Assembly (NCBI RefSeq): GCF_002277815.1
Contig: NZ_NKJI01000021.1
Span: 1-64,000 of the forward strand
DNA length: 64,000 nt
Reading direction: 5' to 3'
Source: Pseudomonas sp. ERMR1:02
GTDB lineage: Bacteria; Pseudomonadota; Gammaproteobacteria; Pseudomonadales; Pseudomonadaceae
The translations under genes and the position numbers were made by a program. Under the pieces are notes generated by a model. That model was given only the letters and a program-made list of their open reading frames with translations. It ran no database searches and was not told the DNA's origin. Positions 34,661-44,537 of this stretch are shown piece by piece; positions within the stretch are counted from its first letter, which is position 1, and each line of letters starts with the position of its first letter.

Positions 34661-35328
34661 GGCTGGGTATCGAAGCGGTAGCCGATACCGCGCACGCTGT
34701 GGATCAACTTGAGCTGGAACGGGTCGTCGATTTTCAGCCGCAGACGGCGAACCGCGACATCCACCACGTTGGTGTCACTGTCGAAATTCATGTCCCAGAC
34801 CCGTGACGCGATCATCGAGCGCGACAGCACCTGGCCCTGATGCGTGGCGAACAGGTGCAACAGGGCGAACTCCTTGTTGGTCAGGGTGATGCGAATGCCG
34901 GCGCGGGTGACGCGGCGTTTGAGCACATCGATCTGCAGGTCTTCGATCTGCAGTTGCTCTTCTTCCCGGATCGGGCCACGGCGGGTCAATGTGCGCAGGC
35001 GGGCCACCAGTTCGGCGAAAGAAAATGGCTTGATCAGGTAATCGTCGGCGCCCAGTTCCAGGCCCTTGATGCGGTCGGCGATGTCGTCGCGGGCGGTGAG
35101 GAACAGCACCGGCGTATCGGCTTCCTTGCGCAGGCGGCGCAGGACTTCCCAGCCGTCCATTTTCGGCATCATCACGTCCAGCACGATCACATCGAAAGCG
35201 TGCTCCAGGGCCAGGTGCAAGCCATCGACGCCGTCGCGGGCCAGGCTCACGGTGTAGCCGAGCTCCTGCAGGCCGTTGAGCAGGTAGTTACCGGCCTTTG
35301 GTTCGTCTTCGACTACGAGGATGTTCAT
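34657..35328 (-). CDS. OmpR-type response regulator (CusR/CopR-like)
   Basis: A 223-residue regulator: receiver domain with phospho-acceptor Asp51 (VIVLDVMMPKMDG), Lys in LIKPFSFAEL, and a winged-helix domain ending TNVVDVAVRRLRLKIDDPF...VRGIGYRF. The DVAVRRLR and GADDYLIKPFSF motifs match heavy-metal regulators. First gene of the two-component operon; its targets are probably nearby, including the DUF2790 gene upstream. Confidence 0.9.
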   Translation of the reverse strand: MNILVVEDEPKAGNYLLNGLQELGYTVSLARDGVDGLHLALEHAFDVIVLDVMMPKMDGWEVLRRLRKEADTPVLFLTARDDIADRIKGLELGADDYLIKPFSFAELVARLRTLTRRGPIREEEQLQIEDLQIDVLKRRVTRAGIRITLTNKEFALLHLFATHQGQVLSRSMIASRVWDMNFDSDTNVVDVAVRRLRLKIDDPFQLKLIHSVRGIGYRFDTQP

Positions 35329-35440
35329 GGGGTTCTGCCAGGTGTGGGGTCAGCAAAATCGCTTCCGCGCAGGCGGGCTACAGCGGCCTGCCGGTGCCGC
35401 CAGTGTAGCCCGATCATCCGCCGGTACGCAGGGATGACGA

Positions 35441-35698
35441 TCAATGTTCGTTGGTGCAACCGCTGCCCTGAACCATATAGTCCAGCTCATGCTGGCGGCC
35501 CTGGTGGTCGAGGTAGTTCAGTTGCGCGGGGACGATGCCGCATTGTTGCGAAATGTCGGTTTGGCCCACGACTTTGGCCACGTCGAGGTGGACGAAGGCC
35601 GCGTCCTTGTCGTGGATGACAGGGGCGGTGCTTTGTGTATCGGCAAACGCCGAGCTGGTGGCGAGGAGGGCGGCGAAACCGAGGAGATACAGTTTCAT
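35441..35698 (-). CDS. DUF2790 periplasmic small protein
   Basis: An 85-residue protein with signal peptide (MKLYLLGFAALLATSSAFA) and the DUF2790 core (DVAKVVGQTDISQQCGIVPAQLNYLDHQGRQHELDYMVQGSGC). This Pseudomonas family is often found near metal-responsive CusRS/CopRS-like systems; no activity is known. Two cysteines may form a disulfide in the periplasm. Confidence 0.85.
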   Translation of the reverse strand: MKLYLLGFAALLATSSAFADTQSTAPVIHDKDAAFVHLDVAKVVGQTDISQQCGIVPAQLNYLDHQGRQHELDYMVQGSGCTNEH

Positions 35699-35812
35699 GA
35701 TGAGTCTCTCTGTTCAGGTCTGTCGGCGGGGTGCCTGGCAGTGAGTTCAGGTTACCCAGGCGATCCGGACAGCTGACCGACAACTCGATTACAAAGCTGT
35801 AATGAATGGGAC

Positions 35813-36026
35813 CCCTGTAGGAGCGAGCTCTGCTCGCGATGGTCATGAACGATAACGCGGGAAACCTGATGCCCAGCGGTGCCTTTGGGTTTTTCGCGAG
35901 CAGAGCTCGCTCCTACAATGGATTGGTGGTGGCCGCCGTGCTCGCGACGGTCGTGAACGATGACGCGGGAAACCTGATGCCCAGCGGTGCCTGTGGGTTT
36001 TTCGCGAGCAGAGCTCGCTCCTACAG
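35813..36026. repeat. Two tandem BIMEs
   Basis: Three REP-like units plus a degenerate fourth: GTAGGAGCGAGCTCTGCTCGC (35814), GCGAGCAGAGCTCGCTCCTAC twice (35898, 36004) and a weak CGTGCTCGCGACGG (35938). The spacer GTGAACGATGACGCGGGAAA is repeated in both. It reaches the 3' end of the LysR gene. Confidence 0.85.
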
Positions 36027-36896
36027 AGGTGTGGTCTGTCCGGCAAACCACTGCATGACCAACTCGCACGCCGGGTGCGACGCCGCTGAAGGTTGCAGGC
36101 ACAGCGAATAAATCCCCCGGGTTTTCAACGGCTGGCCGAATGGGATGTGCAATACACCACGCTCAATCGACTCGCCCGCCAGGGTCATGTCGGTCATGGC
36201 CACGCCCAGTCCCCGCGCCGCGGCATCCAGTGCCAGTTCGTCGAGGTTGAAGGGAATGTGTCGAAACTCCTCCAGCGACTTGCCGCCATTGGCGGACAGC
36301 CAATGCTTCCAGTCATTCCTGTCTGCCGAGCGGTGCAGCAGGGCGAAGCTCGCAAGATCTTCCAGCGACGCCAACGCAAGGCTTGGCGCACACACCGGCA
36401 CCAGCGCTTCTTCGAACAAGGTCAGGCAATCCGCCGCGCTGGACGGCTCGGGCAGATAGAGGATGTAGGCGTCGCTGTCGCTGGCCGGTTCCACCACCTC
36501 CGTAGCCACGGTTTCGATCGCCAGGGAAACCTCCGGGTGATGGCGGTAAAAGTCGCTGAGTTTGGGCAGCAACCAACGCACCGCCAGCGACACGTGCATG
36601 CGGATGCGGAACGGACGTTTCTGCGGGGCGATCCGGTCTTCCAGGGTTTTCAGTTGTTCGAGGATATTGCGCGCACTGGCCAGTACCTGTTCGCCCTCGG
36701 GCGTCAGGCGAAGGCTACGGCTGCTGCGCACAAACATCGAAACGCCGAAGTGACTTTCCAGTTGCTGAATCTTGCGGCTCACCGCGCTTTGGGTCAGGCA
36801 CAGCGTTAGCGCCGCCTGGGTGAAGCTGCCCGAATCAGCGACCTCGACCAGCGCCTGCAAGCCCTGGAGCGAGGGAACGTGGCGAATTTTATCCAT
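36021..36896 (-). CDS. LysR family regulator (GcvA-like)
   Basis: A 291-residue regulator: N-terminal winged helix (PSLQGLQALVEVADSGSFTQAALTLCLTQSAVSRKIQQLESHFG) and a substrate-binding domain. Divergent from the amine/amino acid oxidase gene across 151 bp, so it probably controls that operon. Start at 36896 gives the normal helix-turn-helix position. Confidence 0.88.
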   Translation of the reverse strand: MDKIRHVPSLQGLQALVEVADSGSFTQAALTLCLTQSAVSRKIQQLESHFGVSMFVRSSRSLRLTPEGEQVLASARNILEQLKTLEDRIAPQKRPFRIRMHVSLAVRWLLPKLSDFYRHHPEVSLAIETVATEVVEPASDSDAYILYLPEPSSAADCLTLFEEALVPVCAPSLALASLEDLASFALLHRSADRNDWKHWLSANGGKSLEEFRHIPFNLDELALDAAARGLGVAMTDMTLAGESIERGVLHIPFGQPLKTRGIYSLCLQPSAASHPACELVMQWFAGQTTPL

Positions 36897-37047
36897 GCGT
36901 TTTCAGAATACCTGAATGATTTAATAACGTTGGTTGTAGTCAGGAAGACCCTTTAGATTCTAGCCATAGCCGCCGTCATCTCAAACCACTCATGCGATTG
37001 GTGCATACAGATTAACGGTTGCGCAAACAAGGTCGAAGAGGTGATGC

Positions 37048-38349
37048 ATGGAAAACATTTGTGGCTGGATCGCGCAGGCCGGGGATTCTCCGTTGCGCGA
37101 TTCCTTGAGCGGTACGCAACAGGCCGATTGGCTGGTGATCGGCGCCGGTATCACCGGGTTGTCTGCCGCGCACTCGTTAGCCGAAATGCATCCGCAGGCG
37201 CGCATTGTGGTGGTCGACAGACAACGCGCCGCGCAAGGGGCGTCGGCGCGTAACTCCGGGTTCGTGGTGGCTCACGAAAATCCGGTCACGGCTGAGCTGC
37301 AAGGCAACGCCGGATTCGCCGGCTTCCAGGTGGACACGTCGATCTCCCGCGCCGCCAGCGACGAAGTGCGCAAGCGCATAGCCCGGCATGGCATCGAATG
37401 CGATTTTCGCGAGTCGGGCTACTTCTTCGCCGTCAGTGATCCGGGCAAGTTGAGCCATGTTGAGGCCAAGTTGCAGACGCTACGCGCCGTCGGCGCCTCT
37501 GCGCAGTTTCTACAGGGTGAAGAGCTGAACCGGAAACTCGGCACGCAACATTACAAAGCGGCGATCTGGTGCGGCAATGGCAACGCACTGCTGCAGCCGG
37601 CGAAGTACGTGAAGGGCTTGCTCGATGCGTTGCCGGAAAAAGTCACGCTGTTTGAAAACACCGAAATCACCGGCCTGCAGCGCATCGGCAATGGTCGCAT
37701 TCGCGCCAACGGCATCAATGGCTGCATTGAAGCGAAGCAGGTGCTGGTCTGCCTGAACGCCTTCATTCCCCGTTCCGGCATCAGTGACAGTGGCACCTTC
37801 CCGATGGAACTCAGCGCCAGCCTCACCCGGCCGCTCAGCGAAGAAGAGTTTCAAGCCATTGGTACTCCCAATTCCTGGGGCGTGTTGTCGACCCGACCGC
37901 TGGGAGCCACAGTGCGCCTGACTCCGGATCGTCGGGTGATGATCCGCAACACCGCCGAATACCGCTCCCGCGACTTGTCCCTCTCTGAACTGGCGACCCG
38001 CCGCGAACACCATGTGCTGGGTTTACAGCGTCGTTTTCCGATGTTGGGCGAGCAGGACATCCAGTACACCTGGACCGGTCACCTCAGCGCATCACGTTCC
38101 GGGCAAGCCTATTTCGCCAAGGTCGAGGAGGGCGTATTTGCCGTGGCCGGGTGCAACGGCTCCGGTGTGGCACGCGGCACGCTGTGGGGCCGACTGCTCG
38201 CGGAACTGGCGTCGGGCGGCGGCTCGCCACTGCTGCAATCGGTCATGGAACGCGCCCAGCCCGGCTGGCTGCCGCCCAAACCCTTGCTCGATATCGGTGC
38301 CATGCTGCGTATGCGCGTAGAGACGGCCCGGGCCAAAACTGAAATCTAG
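37048..38349 (+). CDS. FAD-dependent oxidase, DadA/PuuB-like
   Basis: A 433-residue DAO-family flavoprotein with dinucleotide motif VIGAGITGLSAAHSLAE near residues 30-46 and FAD-binding ARNSGFVVAHEN; C-terminal GCNGSGVARGT. Similar enzymes include gamma-glutamylputrescine oxidase. Together with the following polyamine-type binding protein, a polyamine or glutamylpolyamine substrate is likely. Ribosome site GAGGTG precedes the ATG. Confidence 0.82.
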   Translation: MENICGWIAQAGDSPLRDSLSGTQQADWLVIGAGITGLSAAHSLAEMHPQARIVVVDRQRAAQGASARNSGFVVAHENPVTAELQGNAGFAGFQVDTSISRAASDEVRKRIARHGIECDFRESGYFFAVSDPGKLSHVEAKLQTLRAVGASAQFLQGEELNRKLGTQHYKAAIWCGNGNALLQPAKYVKGLLDALPEKVTLFENTEITGLQRIGNGRIRANGINGCIEAKQVLVCLNAFIPRSGISDSGTFPMELSASLTRPLSEEEFQAIGTPNSWGVLSTRPLGATVRLTPDRRVMIRNTAEYRSRDLSLSELATRREHHVLGLQRRFPMLGEQDIQYTWTGHLSASRSGQAYFAKVEEGVFAVAGCNGSGVARGTLWGRLLAELASGGGSPLLQSVMERAQPGWLPPKPLLDIGAMLRMRVETARAKTEI

Positions 38350-38400
38350 AACACTGCCTTTCACAAACAACAAAAGCACTTCAATACGAAGGTGATGAAC

Positions 38401-39489
38401 ATGCGCGTCAAAACAGTTTCCCTGGTGGCTCTTCTCTCGACGTGTTGCGCAGCCGCTTACGCTGACGAAACCGTGAACATTTCCAACTGGAACGGCTACA
38501 TCGCCGACGACACCCTGACCAACTTCACCAAGGACACGGGGATCAAGGCCACTTACGACATCCACGACAGCAACGAAGTGCTGGAGTCGAAGTTGATGAC
38601 GGGCAATACCGGTTATGACGTGGTCAGTCCGTCTAACCACTTCCTGTCGCGCCTGATCAAGGCCGGCGCCATCCAGAAACTCGACAAGAGCCAGTTGCCT
38701 GGCTGGAAAAACCTCGACCCGGCGTTGATGAAAAAACTCGAGGTCAACGACCCCGGCAACCAGTACGGCTATCCCTACATGTGGGGTACGGCGGGCATCG
38801 GTTACAACGTCGAGAAGATCAAGGCGATTTTCGGCAACACCGATGTCACCCACTCCTGGAAGCTGTTTTTCGAAGAAGCCAACATCAAGAAACTCAGTGA
38901 ATGCGGCGTGGCGATCATCGACAACCCGACCCAGGTTCTGCCGATCACCCTGAATTACCTTGGCCTGCCGCCCCATAGCCACGAGCCTGAGGACTACAAG
39001 AAAGCCGAGCAGGCGCTGCTGAAAATCCGTCCGTATGTGCAGTACTTCCATGCCTCCAAGTACATTAGCGACCTGGCCAACGGCAACGTCTGCGCGGTGA
39101 TTGGTTTCAACGGTGACATCGTCCAGGCCGCCGCCAGTGCCAAGGAAGCGAAAAACGGGATCGACATTGCCTATTCGATCCCGGATGAAGGTTCGACCTT
39201 GTGGTTTGACATGGTGGTGATGCCCAAAAGCGCACCCCACGAGAAGAACGGCTACACCTACATGAACTACCTGCTGCAGCCGCAGGTGATCGCCAACATC
39301 AGCAACACCATCCACTACGCCAATCCCAACAGCGCAGCGGATGAATTTGTGGTGCCGGCGGTCAAGCAAGACCTGGCGATCTACCCGCCGAAAACGGTGA
39401 TGGACAAGTTGTTCACCGTAGAGGATCTGCCAGCGCCCATCGCACGGTTGGCCACCCGCCTGTGGACCAAGCTGAAAACCAATACCTGA
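38401..39489 (+). CDS. Polyamine ABC transporter substrate-binding protein (SpuD/PotF-like)
   Basis: A 362-residue periplasmic binding protein with signal peptide (MRVKTVSLVALLSTCCAAAYA-DE). Typical motifs: NISNWNGYIADDTLTNFTKDTGIKATYD, YDVVSPSNHFLSRLIKAG, YMWGTAGIGYN. The start at 38401 has AAGG 8 bp upstream; in-frame starts at 38392 and 38395 are too close to it. No permease or ATPase gene follows, so it may serve a transporter encoded elsewhere. Confidence 0.87.
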   Translation: MRVKTVSLVALLSTCCAAAYADETVNISNWNGYIADDTLTNFTKDTGIKATYDIHDSNEVLESKLMTGNTGYDVVSPSNHFLSRLIKAGAIQKLDKSQLPGWKNLDPALMKKLEVNDPGNQYGYPYMWGTAGIGYNVEKIKAIFGNTDVTHSWKLFFEEANIKKLSECGVAIIDNPTQVLPITLNYLGLPPHSHEPEDYKKAEQALLKIRPYVQYFHASKYISDLANGNVCAVIGFNGDIVQAAASAKEAKNGIDIAYSIPDEGSTLWFDMVVMPKSAPHEKNGYTYMNYLLQPQVIANISNTIHYANPNSAADEFVVPAVKQDLAIYPPKTVMDKLFTVEDLPAPIARLATRLWTKLKTNT

Positions 39490-39490
39490 T

Positions 39491-39592
39491 CTGTAGGAGC
39501 GAGCTTGCTCGCGATGGTCGTCAACGAAACCCCGTGCTTTCTGGATGTACGTGGTGTTCTTGAGTCCATCGCGAGCAGGCTCGCTCCTACAG
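39491..39592. repeat. BIME (REP pair)
   Basis: Inverted GTAGGAGCGAGCTTGCTCGC units between the binding protein and glutaredoxin genes, which converge. Confidence 0.9.
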
Positions 39593-39623
39593 TTTTAGGG
39601 GCAGGCCAGCATCAGTTGCAGGT

Positions 39624-39875
39624 TCAGGCCAACATCGACATCAACCCGCCCTGGCGATCGAGCTTGGCCAGGTCGTCGAAACCGCCGATATGCGTGTCGC
39701 CGACGAAAATCTGCGGCACGCTGCGCCTTCCGCTACGGTCGAGCATTTCTTCAAGTTTGCCAGGCGTACGCTGAACGTTGATCTCTTGCATCGCAATGCC
39801 TTTGCTGGCCAGCAGTGATTTGGCGCTGCGGCAGTAGGGGCAGGTGTCGGTGGTGTACAGGGTTACGGTGTTCAT
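39624..39875 (-). CDS. grxC: Glutaredoxin 3 (GrxC-like)
   Basis: An 83-residue dithiol glutaredoxin with active site C12-P-Y-C15, cis-proline motif SVPQIF and the GSH-binding GGFDDL. It reduces disulfides with glutathione in the cytosol. Isolated single gene between two BIMEs. Confidence 0.9.
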   Translation of the reverse strand: MNTVTLYTTDTCPYCRSAKSLLASKGIAMQEINVQRTPGKLEEMLDRSGRRSVPQIFVGDTHIGGFDDLAKLDRQGGLMSMLA

Positions 39876-39903
39876 GTTCGGTCTCCATTGAATTCAAACA
39901 TTC

Positions 39904-40006
39904 CCTGTAGGAGCGAGCCCGCTCGCGATGGTCGCCAACGATAACGCGGGAAACCTGATGCCCAGCGGCGCCCATGAATTTTTCGCGAGCAGGCTCGCTC
40001 CTACAG
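39904..40006. repeat. BIME (REP pair)
   Basis: Inverted REP units, arms GTAGGAGCGAGCCCGCTCGC and GCGAGCAGGCTCGCTCCTAC. Confidence 0.9.
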
Positions 40007-40020
40007 AAAACAGGCCGTTA

Positions 40021-40539
40021 TCAGGCGTCGATGGCCGGGAAATCGATATCGGTCAGGGCGGCGTTGTTCAGGTAGTTGGTCAGCGTCTGCGAGGCCACGT
40101 GGGCGATCACTTCGATGATTTTCGCGTCATTGATCCCGGCGGCGCGGGCCGCTGCGATCTGTTCGTTGCTCAGGTGGCCACGGCTTTCAGTGATCTGCCG
40201 GGCGAGCAAGGCATAGGCGTCGAGCTGGCCTTGCCGGGCGCTGAGAATCTCCTGGCTGGAAAGCCCGGCCTTACCGGCAAACAGCGTGTGCGCCGCCAGG
40301 CAGTAGTCACAGCCGTTGACCTGTGAAGTGGCGAGGGAGATCGCTTCCTTCTCGGTGGCGCTCAGGGAGGTCTTGCCCAATGCCGCCGAGTTTTGCAGGT
40401 AAGAGGCAAGCACGGCGGGGGCGTGGGCCAGCACCCGGAATACGTTGGGCAGGAATCCGATTTTCTTCTGCACGCCTTCCAGCAATGGGCGGGTGGCGTC
40501 GGTGGCGTGTTCCAGGCTGACTGGGATAATGCGGGTCAT
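40021..40539 (-). CDS. AhpD/carboxymuconolactone decarboxylase-family protein
   Basis: A 172-residue alkylhydroperoxidase AhpD-like protein with the redox motif CDYCLAAH preceded by EKEAISLATSQVNG. Such proteins have peroxidase-type activity. It is divergent from an AraC regulator gene, which probably controls it. Confidence 0.85.
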   Translation of the reverse strand: MTRIIPVSLEHATDATRPLLEGVQKKIGFLPNVFRVLAHAPAVLASYLQNSAALGKTSLSATEKEAISLATSQVNGCDYCLAAHTLFAGKAGLSSQEILSARQGQLDAYALLARQITESRGHLSNEQIAAARAAGINDAKIIEVIAHVASQTLTNYLNNAALTDIDFPAIDA

Positions 40540-40673
40540 GATGATTCTCCGAAGATTGCAGCGCGACAGGCGCTGGGTACGGAGTTCATGCTAGAGATTC
40601 AGGCTGGTTTATTGGATGCAAATCGTCGACTATTTACGACAGATCGTCCAGAACTGCTCCCGGGAGCTTCCCC

Positions 40674-41486
40674 ATGGATCGCTTGTCCACCTTGCTCACG
40701 CATTTCGGTGTCAACGCCGGCACTTTTCACAGCGGCACGTTTTGCGGCACGTCGGCCTTCGATGGCAGCCAGGCGTGCGGTCATATGCATTTGCTGCAGG
40801 CGGGCGAGGTCGGCCTGAAACTGGCCGATGAGCGCGAGCTGCGCCTCACCGAGCCGACGCTGATCTTTTTTCCTCGACCGTATCGTCATCGCTTGTTCGC
40901 CACCGAAAACTCCGGCACGCAGTTGGTATGCGCGTCGCTGAGCTTCGATGGTGGCTCGGGCAATGCCCTCGCCACCGCGTTGCCGGATTACCTGGTGCTC
41001 AAACTCGATGAAATCCCGACCCTGGCCAGCACCCTGGAATGGTTGTTCAACGAGGCGTTCGACGGCAGCTGTGGTCGAGAAGCGGTGATGGACCGGTTGT
41101 TCGAATTGCTGGTGATTCTGTTGCTGCGCCACATCTTGAGCACGCGCAATCAGCAGCCGGGCATGATGGCGGGGCTGGCTGATGCGCGACTGGCACGCCC
41201 CTTGAGCCAGATGCACGAAGCGCCGGCCAAGGCGTGGAGCGTGGCCGAGCTGTCGGCGCTGGCCAACATGTCCCGGGCCAGTTTCGCTGAACACTTCAAA
41301 CGCGTGGTTGGTCAGGCGCCGGTGGATTATCTGGTGAGCTGGCGCATCAGCCTGGCCCAGAAGCGCTTGCGCGAGGGCAAGCCGATTGCCCTGATCGCTG
41401 AGGAAGTCGGTTACGAAAGTCCTTCGGCACTGGCCCGGGCGTTTCGCCGTAAAACCGGGGTCAGCCCGCGAGAGTGGAGGGGATGA
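40674..41486 (+). CDS. AraC family regulator (cupin type)
   Basis: A 270-residue regulator: N-terminal cupin-like AraC_binding domain (HSGTFCGTSAFDGSQACGHMHLLQAGEV, LIFFPRPYRHRL) and two C-terminal helix-turn-helix units (VAELSALANMSRASFAEHFKRVVGQAPVDYL; IALIAEEVGYESPSALARAFRRKTGVSPREWR). Divergent from the AhpD-like gene; this AraC/AhpD pairing is common in Proteobacteria. Confidence 0.87.
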   Translation: MDRLSTLLTHFGVNAGTFHSGTFCGTSAFDGSQACGHMHLLQAGEVGLKLADERELRLTEPTLIFFPRPYRHRLFATENSGTQLVCASLSFDGGSGNALATALPDYLVLKLDEIPTLASTLEWLFNEAFDGSCGREAVMDRLFELLVILLLRHILSTRNQQPGMMAGLADARLARPLSQMHEAPAKAWSVAELSALANMSRASFAEHFKRVVGQAPVDYLVSWRISLAQKRLREGKPIALIAEEVGYESPSALARAFRRKTGVSPREWRG

Positions 41487-41492
41487 ACGATC

Positions 41493-41897
41493 ATGATCCA
41501 GTGCAAAAGTGCCTGCGACCCTGCCGCGCCCGAAGATGGGCGGCGAATTCTGGTAGACCGTCAGTGGCCGCAAGATTGCCCCAAGGCGCCAGTGCCGTTC
41601 GATGCCTGGCTCCCCGACGTCGCGCCCTCGACTGAGTTACACCAGGCACTCATGGCCGGGCAGCTGGATTTTGCCAGGTTCACCGCAGCCTATCGCAGGG
41701 AACTGACTGCTCAGCCGGTGCATTGGTGGGCGCTTTTGCAGTACTCGCAAACAGAGATGTTGACGCTAGTGTTCACTGCGAATGACCCGCTGCGAAACCA
41801 TGCCGTCGTGCTCGCCCAATGGCTGGAAGAGGAGCTTGATCGATACCAGAGCTCCAGTTCGCCAGTGTGTTATCGGGATGAATTTCCGGAGTATTGA
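41493..41897 (+). CDS. DUF488 family protein
   Basis: A 134-residue protein with DUF488 features: GRRILVDRQWPQDCPKAPVPFDAWLPDVAPSTELHQAL and FARFTAAYRRELTAQP. It starts 6 bp after the AraC gene, so it is probably cotranscribed. Its molecular function is not known. Confidence 0.8.
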   Translation: MIQCKSACDPAAPEDGRRILVDRQWPQDCPKAPVPFDAWLPDVAPSTELHQALMAGQLDFARFTAAYRRELTAQPVHWWALLQYSQTEMLTLVFTANDPLRNHAVVLAQWLEEELDRYQSSSSPVCYRDEFPEY

Positions 41898-41968
41898 ACG
41901 CAGAGGTTTATCCATTCGTGGATGCCCAAGCGAATGTGCAAAATTCGCTGGTGTTTAAGCTACTTAGA

Positions 41969-42130
41969 TCAGCTCTCAGGGGAAATGATTGAGTCGTCAC
42001 TGGATTCAGCAGCCAGTTTCAATCGGTCAGCTTTACAAATGTATTTAACCTTGTTTTTCGGTGCCAATTTGGCACTGGCCTTTTTGGCTTGGGCCTTAAA
42101 TAACTGCTTTAGTTTTTTTTGACGGTTCAT
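41969..42130 (-). CDS. DUF2986 family small basic protein
   Basis: A 53-residue very Lys-rich protein: MNRQKKLKQLFKAQAKKASA, KLAPKNKVKYICKADRLKLA, then an acidic end AESSDDSIISPES. It matches the DUF2986 pattern (MNRRKKINQLLK..KLAPKNKPKYISKADR) that I know from gammaproteobacteria. Function unknown; size and charge suggest RNA or DNA contact. Confidence 0.75.
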   Translation of the reverse strand: MNRQKKLKQLFKAQAKKASAKLAPKNKVKYICKADRLKLAAESSDDSIISPES

Positions 42131-42260
42131 GTATTTCTACTCAGCTTTGTAAGTTCTTGAATGATATCAGCTTAAATGTTGGACCAGATTCCCGTGGTGC
42201 GCACTGAGTGCATAGCGTTGGAAACAGGCGGTGAATCGCCCCTGGTTTGCTGGAATCGCT

Positions 42261-42342
42261 GAATGACCGCTTTTGGCTTTCTGCCTGTTACCAAGGGCAG
42301 CCATCGACCCAAACAGGTCAGTCGTGACAGTCAGAAACCGCA
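42261..42342. repeat. Dispersed repeat, (T)GACTGCTTTTGGCC family, copy A
   Basis: GACCGCTTTTGGCTTTCTGCCTG followed about 30 bp later by CGACCCAAACAGGTCAGTC. Other copies at 52354, 54024, 55484 and 61819. The gap 42131-42491 holds no gene. Confidence 0.55.
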
Positions 42343-42491
42343 GAACCGGCTCATCACCCACCGTGAGTACCAAATCTTTTCTTGTGAGTAAAGTCCAGGT
42401 ACCGAGCAGCAAGCCGCCTGTACAGTGACAGCACAGAACAAGGCAATTACAATTTGATTAACATCCAGCGACTTGAGCGATTGAATACCCC

Positions 42492-42680
42492 ATGGAAAGC
42501 AAGACTGCGCGCCTCACTGTGCTCATTGATCCCGTCAAGAAAAAAGCTTTCGAAGAACTCTGTGCAGCACAAGACCTGACGTCTTCCCAGGTTGTCCGCC
42601 AACTGATTCGTGACTACCTGGACACTCACGGCGCTAGCTATTCGACCAAGAGCAAGCATGCCACCAGTACCAAGTCATAA
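42492..42680 (+). CDS. Ribbon-helix-helix (CopG-like) small protein
   Basis: A 62-residue protein: strand ARLTVLIDPVKKKAF, helix EELCAAQDLTSSQVVRQLIRDYLDTHG, then a basic tail. This is the ribbon-helix-helix pattern of small DNA-binding repressors. No toxin gene is beside it, so an orphan regulator is more likely than an antitoxin. Confidence 0.65.
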   Translation: MESKTARLTVLIDPVKKKAFEELCAAQDLTSSQVVRQLIRDYLDTHGASYSTKSKHATSTKS

Positions 42681-42701
42681 CCCAACACTGGCAGTTAGTC
42701 T

Positions 42702-44361
42702 CTAGAGGGTCGATGTACCCTCTACGTGACTGACAGCTTTAGCCAACGCGGTGTTGAAGTCGGCGTGGTAATGCTCCGAGCCAATGTCTTGCAGGATACC
42801 CACCCTATCGAGCTTATTGAGCACCTTCGTGTTCGCTTCGCAGAGTTTCACCACGATATTGCGCTTGTGCAGCTGCTGAATGACCTCCTCCAACACTTGC
42901 AAGCCCGTGATATCCATAAACGGTACGCGCTTCAGACGGATAATCAACAGACGTGGGTCGGTATGGGTCTGTGCTAACACGCGCTCGAAGGTCTCAGCCG
43001 CACCAAAGAACAGAGGCCCTTCAATCGTATAAATCAGTACCCCTGGCGGCAAGTGAGCATGGCCATTAGCCCTCAACTCTTCTTCAAGGTCGTGCTCGAC
43101 TATCTGCTGCACCTCCACAGATGAGGCCATGCGGCGCATGAAGTGCAGCATCGCGAGAATGACGCCGATGTTCACGGCGATCACCAAGTCGCTGAACACT
43201 GTGAGGCTGAAGTGATGAGCAGTATTGCCACGTCTGCGCGTGGGGCTCGCTGAACCATGCGCTTGAAGTGTTTCAACTCGCTCATGTTGTACGCAACTAC
43301 GAACAGGATGGCGGCGAGGGCGCACAGTGGGATGTTTGAGGCCAGAGGTGCCAGGAACATAATAATAAGCACCAAGGTGATCGCATGTGTAATGCCAGCC
43401 AGCGGACTTGTACCGCCGTTACGGATATTGGTAGCAGTTCGGGCAATGGCTCCGGTAGCAGCGAAGCCACCGAACAATGGCGTGGCTAGATTAGCGATCC
43501 CTTGGCCGATCAGTTCCTGATTGGAATCGTGCTTAGTGCCCGCCATACCATCGGCCACCATTGCCGATAGCAGCGATTCGATTGCCCCAAGCATGGCGAT
43601 AGTGAAAGCCGGGCCAATCAGATCAATGACACGAGACAGCGTGATTTCAGGCAGGCTTAACGTTGGAAGGCCTTGAGGTATCCCACCAAATGCGCTGCCA
43701 ATCGTGGCTACCCCTCGAAATGAAAAGTCGACTGTATCGCTGTAGCCACCGCCATCGCGACTAGCGGGCCCGGTACCCGTTTGAGCCCGGGAATTTTGGA
43801 CGCGGTAATTACCAAGAAAAGACTGAGTGCGGCCAGCAGGGTGGTGGCCCTATGAAGATCCGGGAGCGCCTGTAGCAAGTGCCATAGTTTTTCGTGGAAG
43901 TGCTCTCCACTGATATTCGGTAAACCGAAAAAGTCCTTCCACTGCCCAACCCAGATGATTACGCCGATACCGGCGGTGAATCCGACGATCACTGGGTCGG
44001 GGATAAACTTGATGACTGCACCGAGCCGGGCAATCCCCAGCAATAACAACATGGCACCCGCCATCATCGTGGCGATTTGCAGACCGTCAACGCCATGCTT
44101 GGCCGTGACTCCCGCCAGAATCACGATGAACGCACCTGTCGGCCCGGCAATCTGCAAGCGGCTTCCCCCAAAGAGCGAAACCAGCAGGCCGCCGATGATT
44201 GCGGTGTAGATGCCTTGCTCAGGCTTGACGCCAGAGGCAATGGCAAAGGCCATTGCCAGGGGGAGCGCCACGACCCCGACTATCACACCAGACACCATAT
44301 TGCGCAGCCAGTGCTTTCGACCCAATAGTCCCGCTTTCCATGCCTCACCTATCGCAATCAT
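42702..44361 (-). pseudogene. SulP family anion transporter with STAS domain, two frameshifts
   Basis: A ~550-residue inorganic anion transporter. N-terminal part 44361-43708 carries VSGVIVGVVALPLAMAFAIASG and QIAGPTGAFIVILAG; the middle (to about 43200) carries MLGAIESLLSAMVADGMAG; the last part has the STAS domain (VLIYTIEGPLFFGAAETF, KRVPFMDITGLQVLEE). Frames change near 43711 (GAGGGGTAGCC; one more G gives EGVAT) and near 43205 (one more base gives LLIT-x-SLTVFSDLV). Both are net one-base losses. Probably inactive, or sequencing errors. Confidence 0.87.
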
Positions 44362-44537
44362 GGTTAGCTCCTCAATGGGTGTATGTGCATAATATTAACA
44401 TGCAGTGATAATTGAAAAGCCTTTACTACCACTGCTTCGTGAGGCTGGAGATGTTTATAGTGAAGACTCGCCTGGGGCTGAACGGGCGCGCACTGCAAAT
44501 AGAAAATTTCGAGAGCGCGTGAAGCGAGGTGACTGAC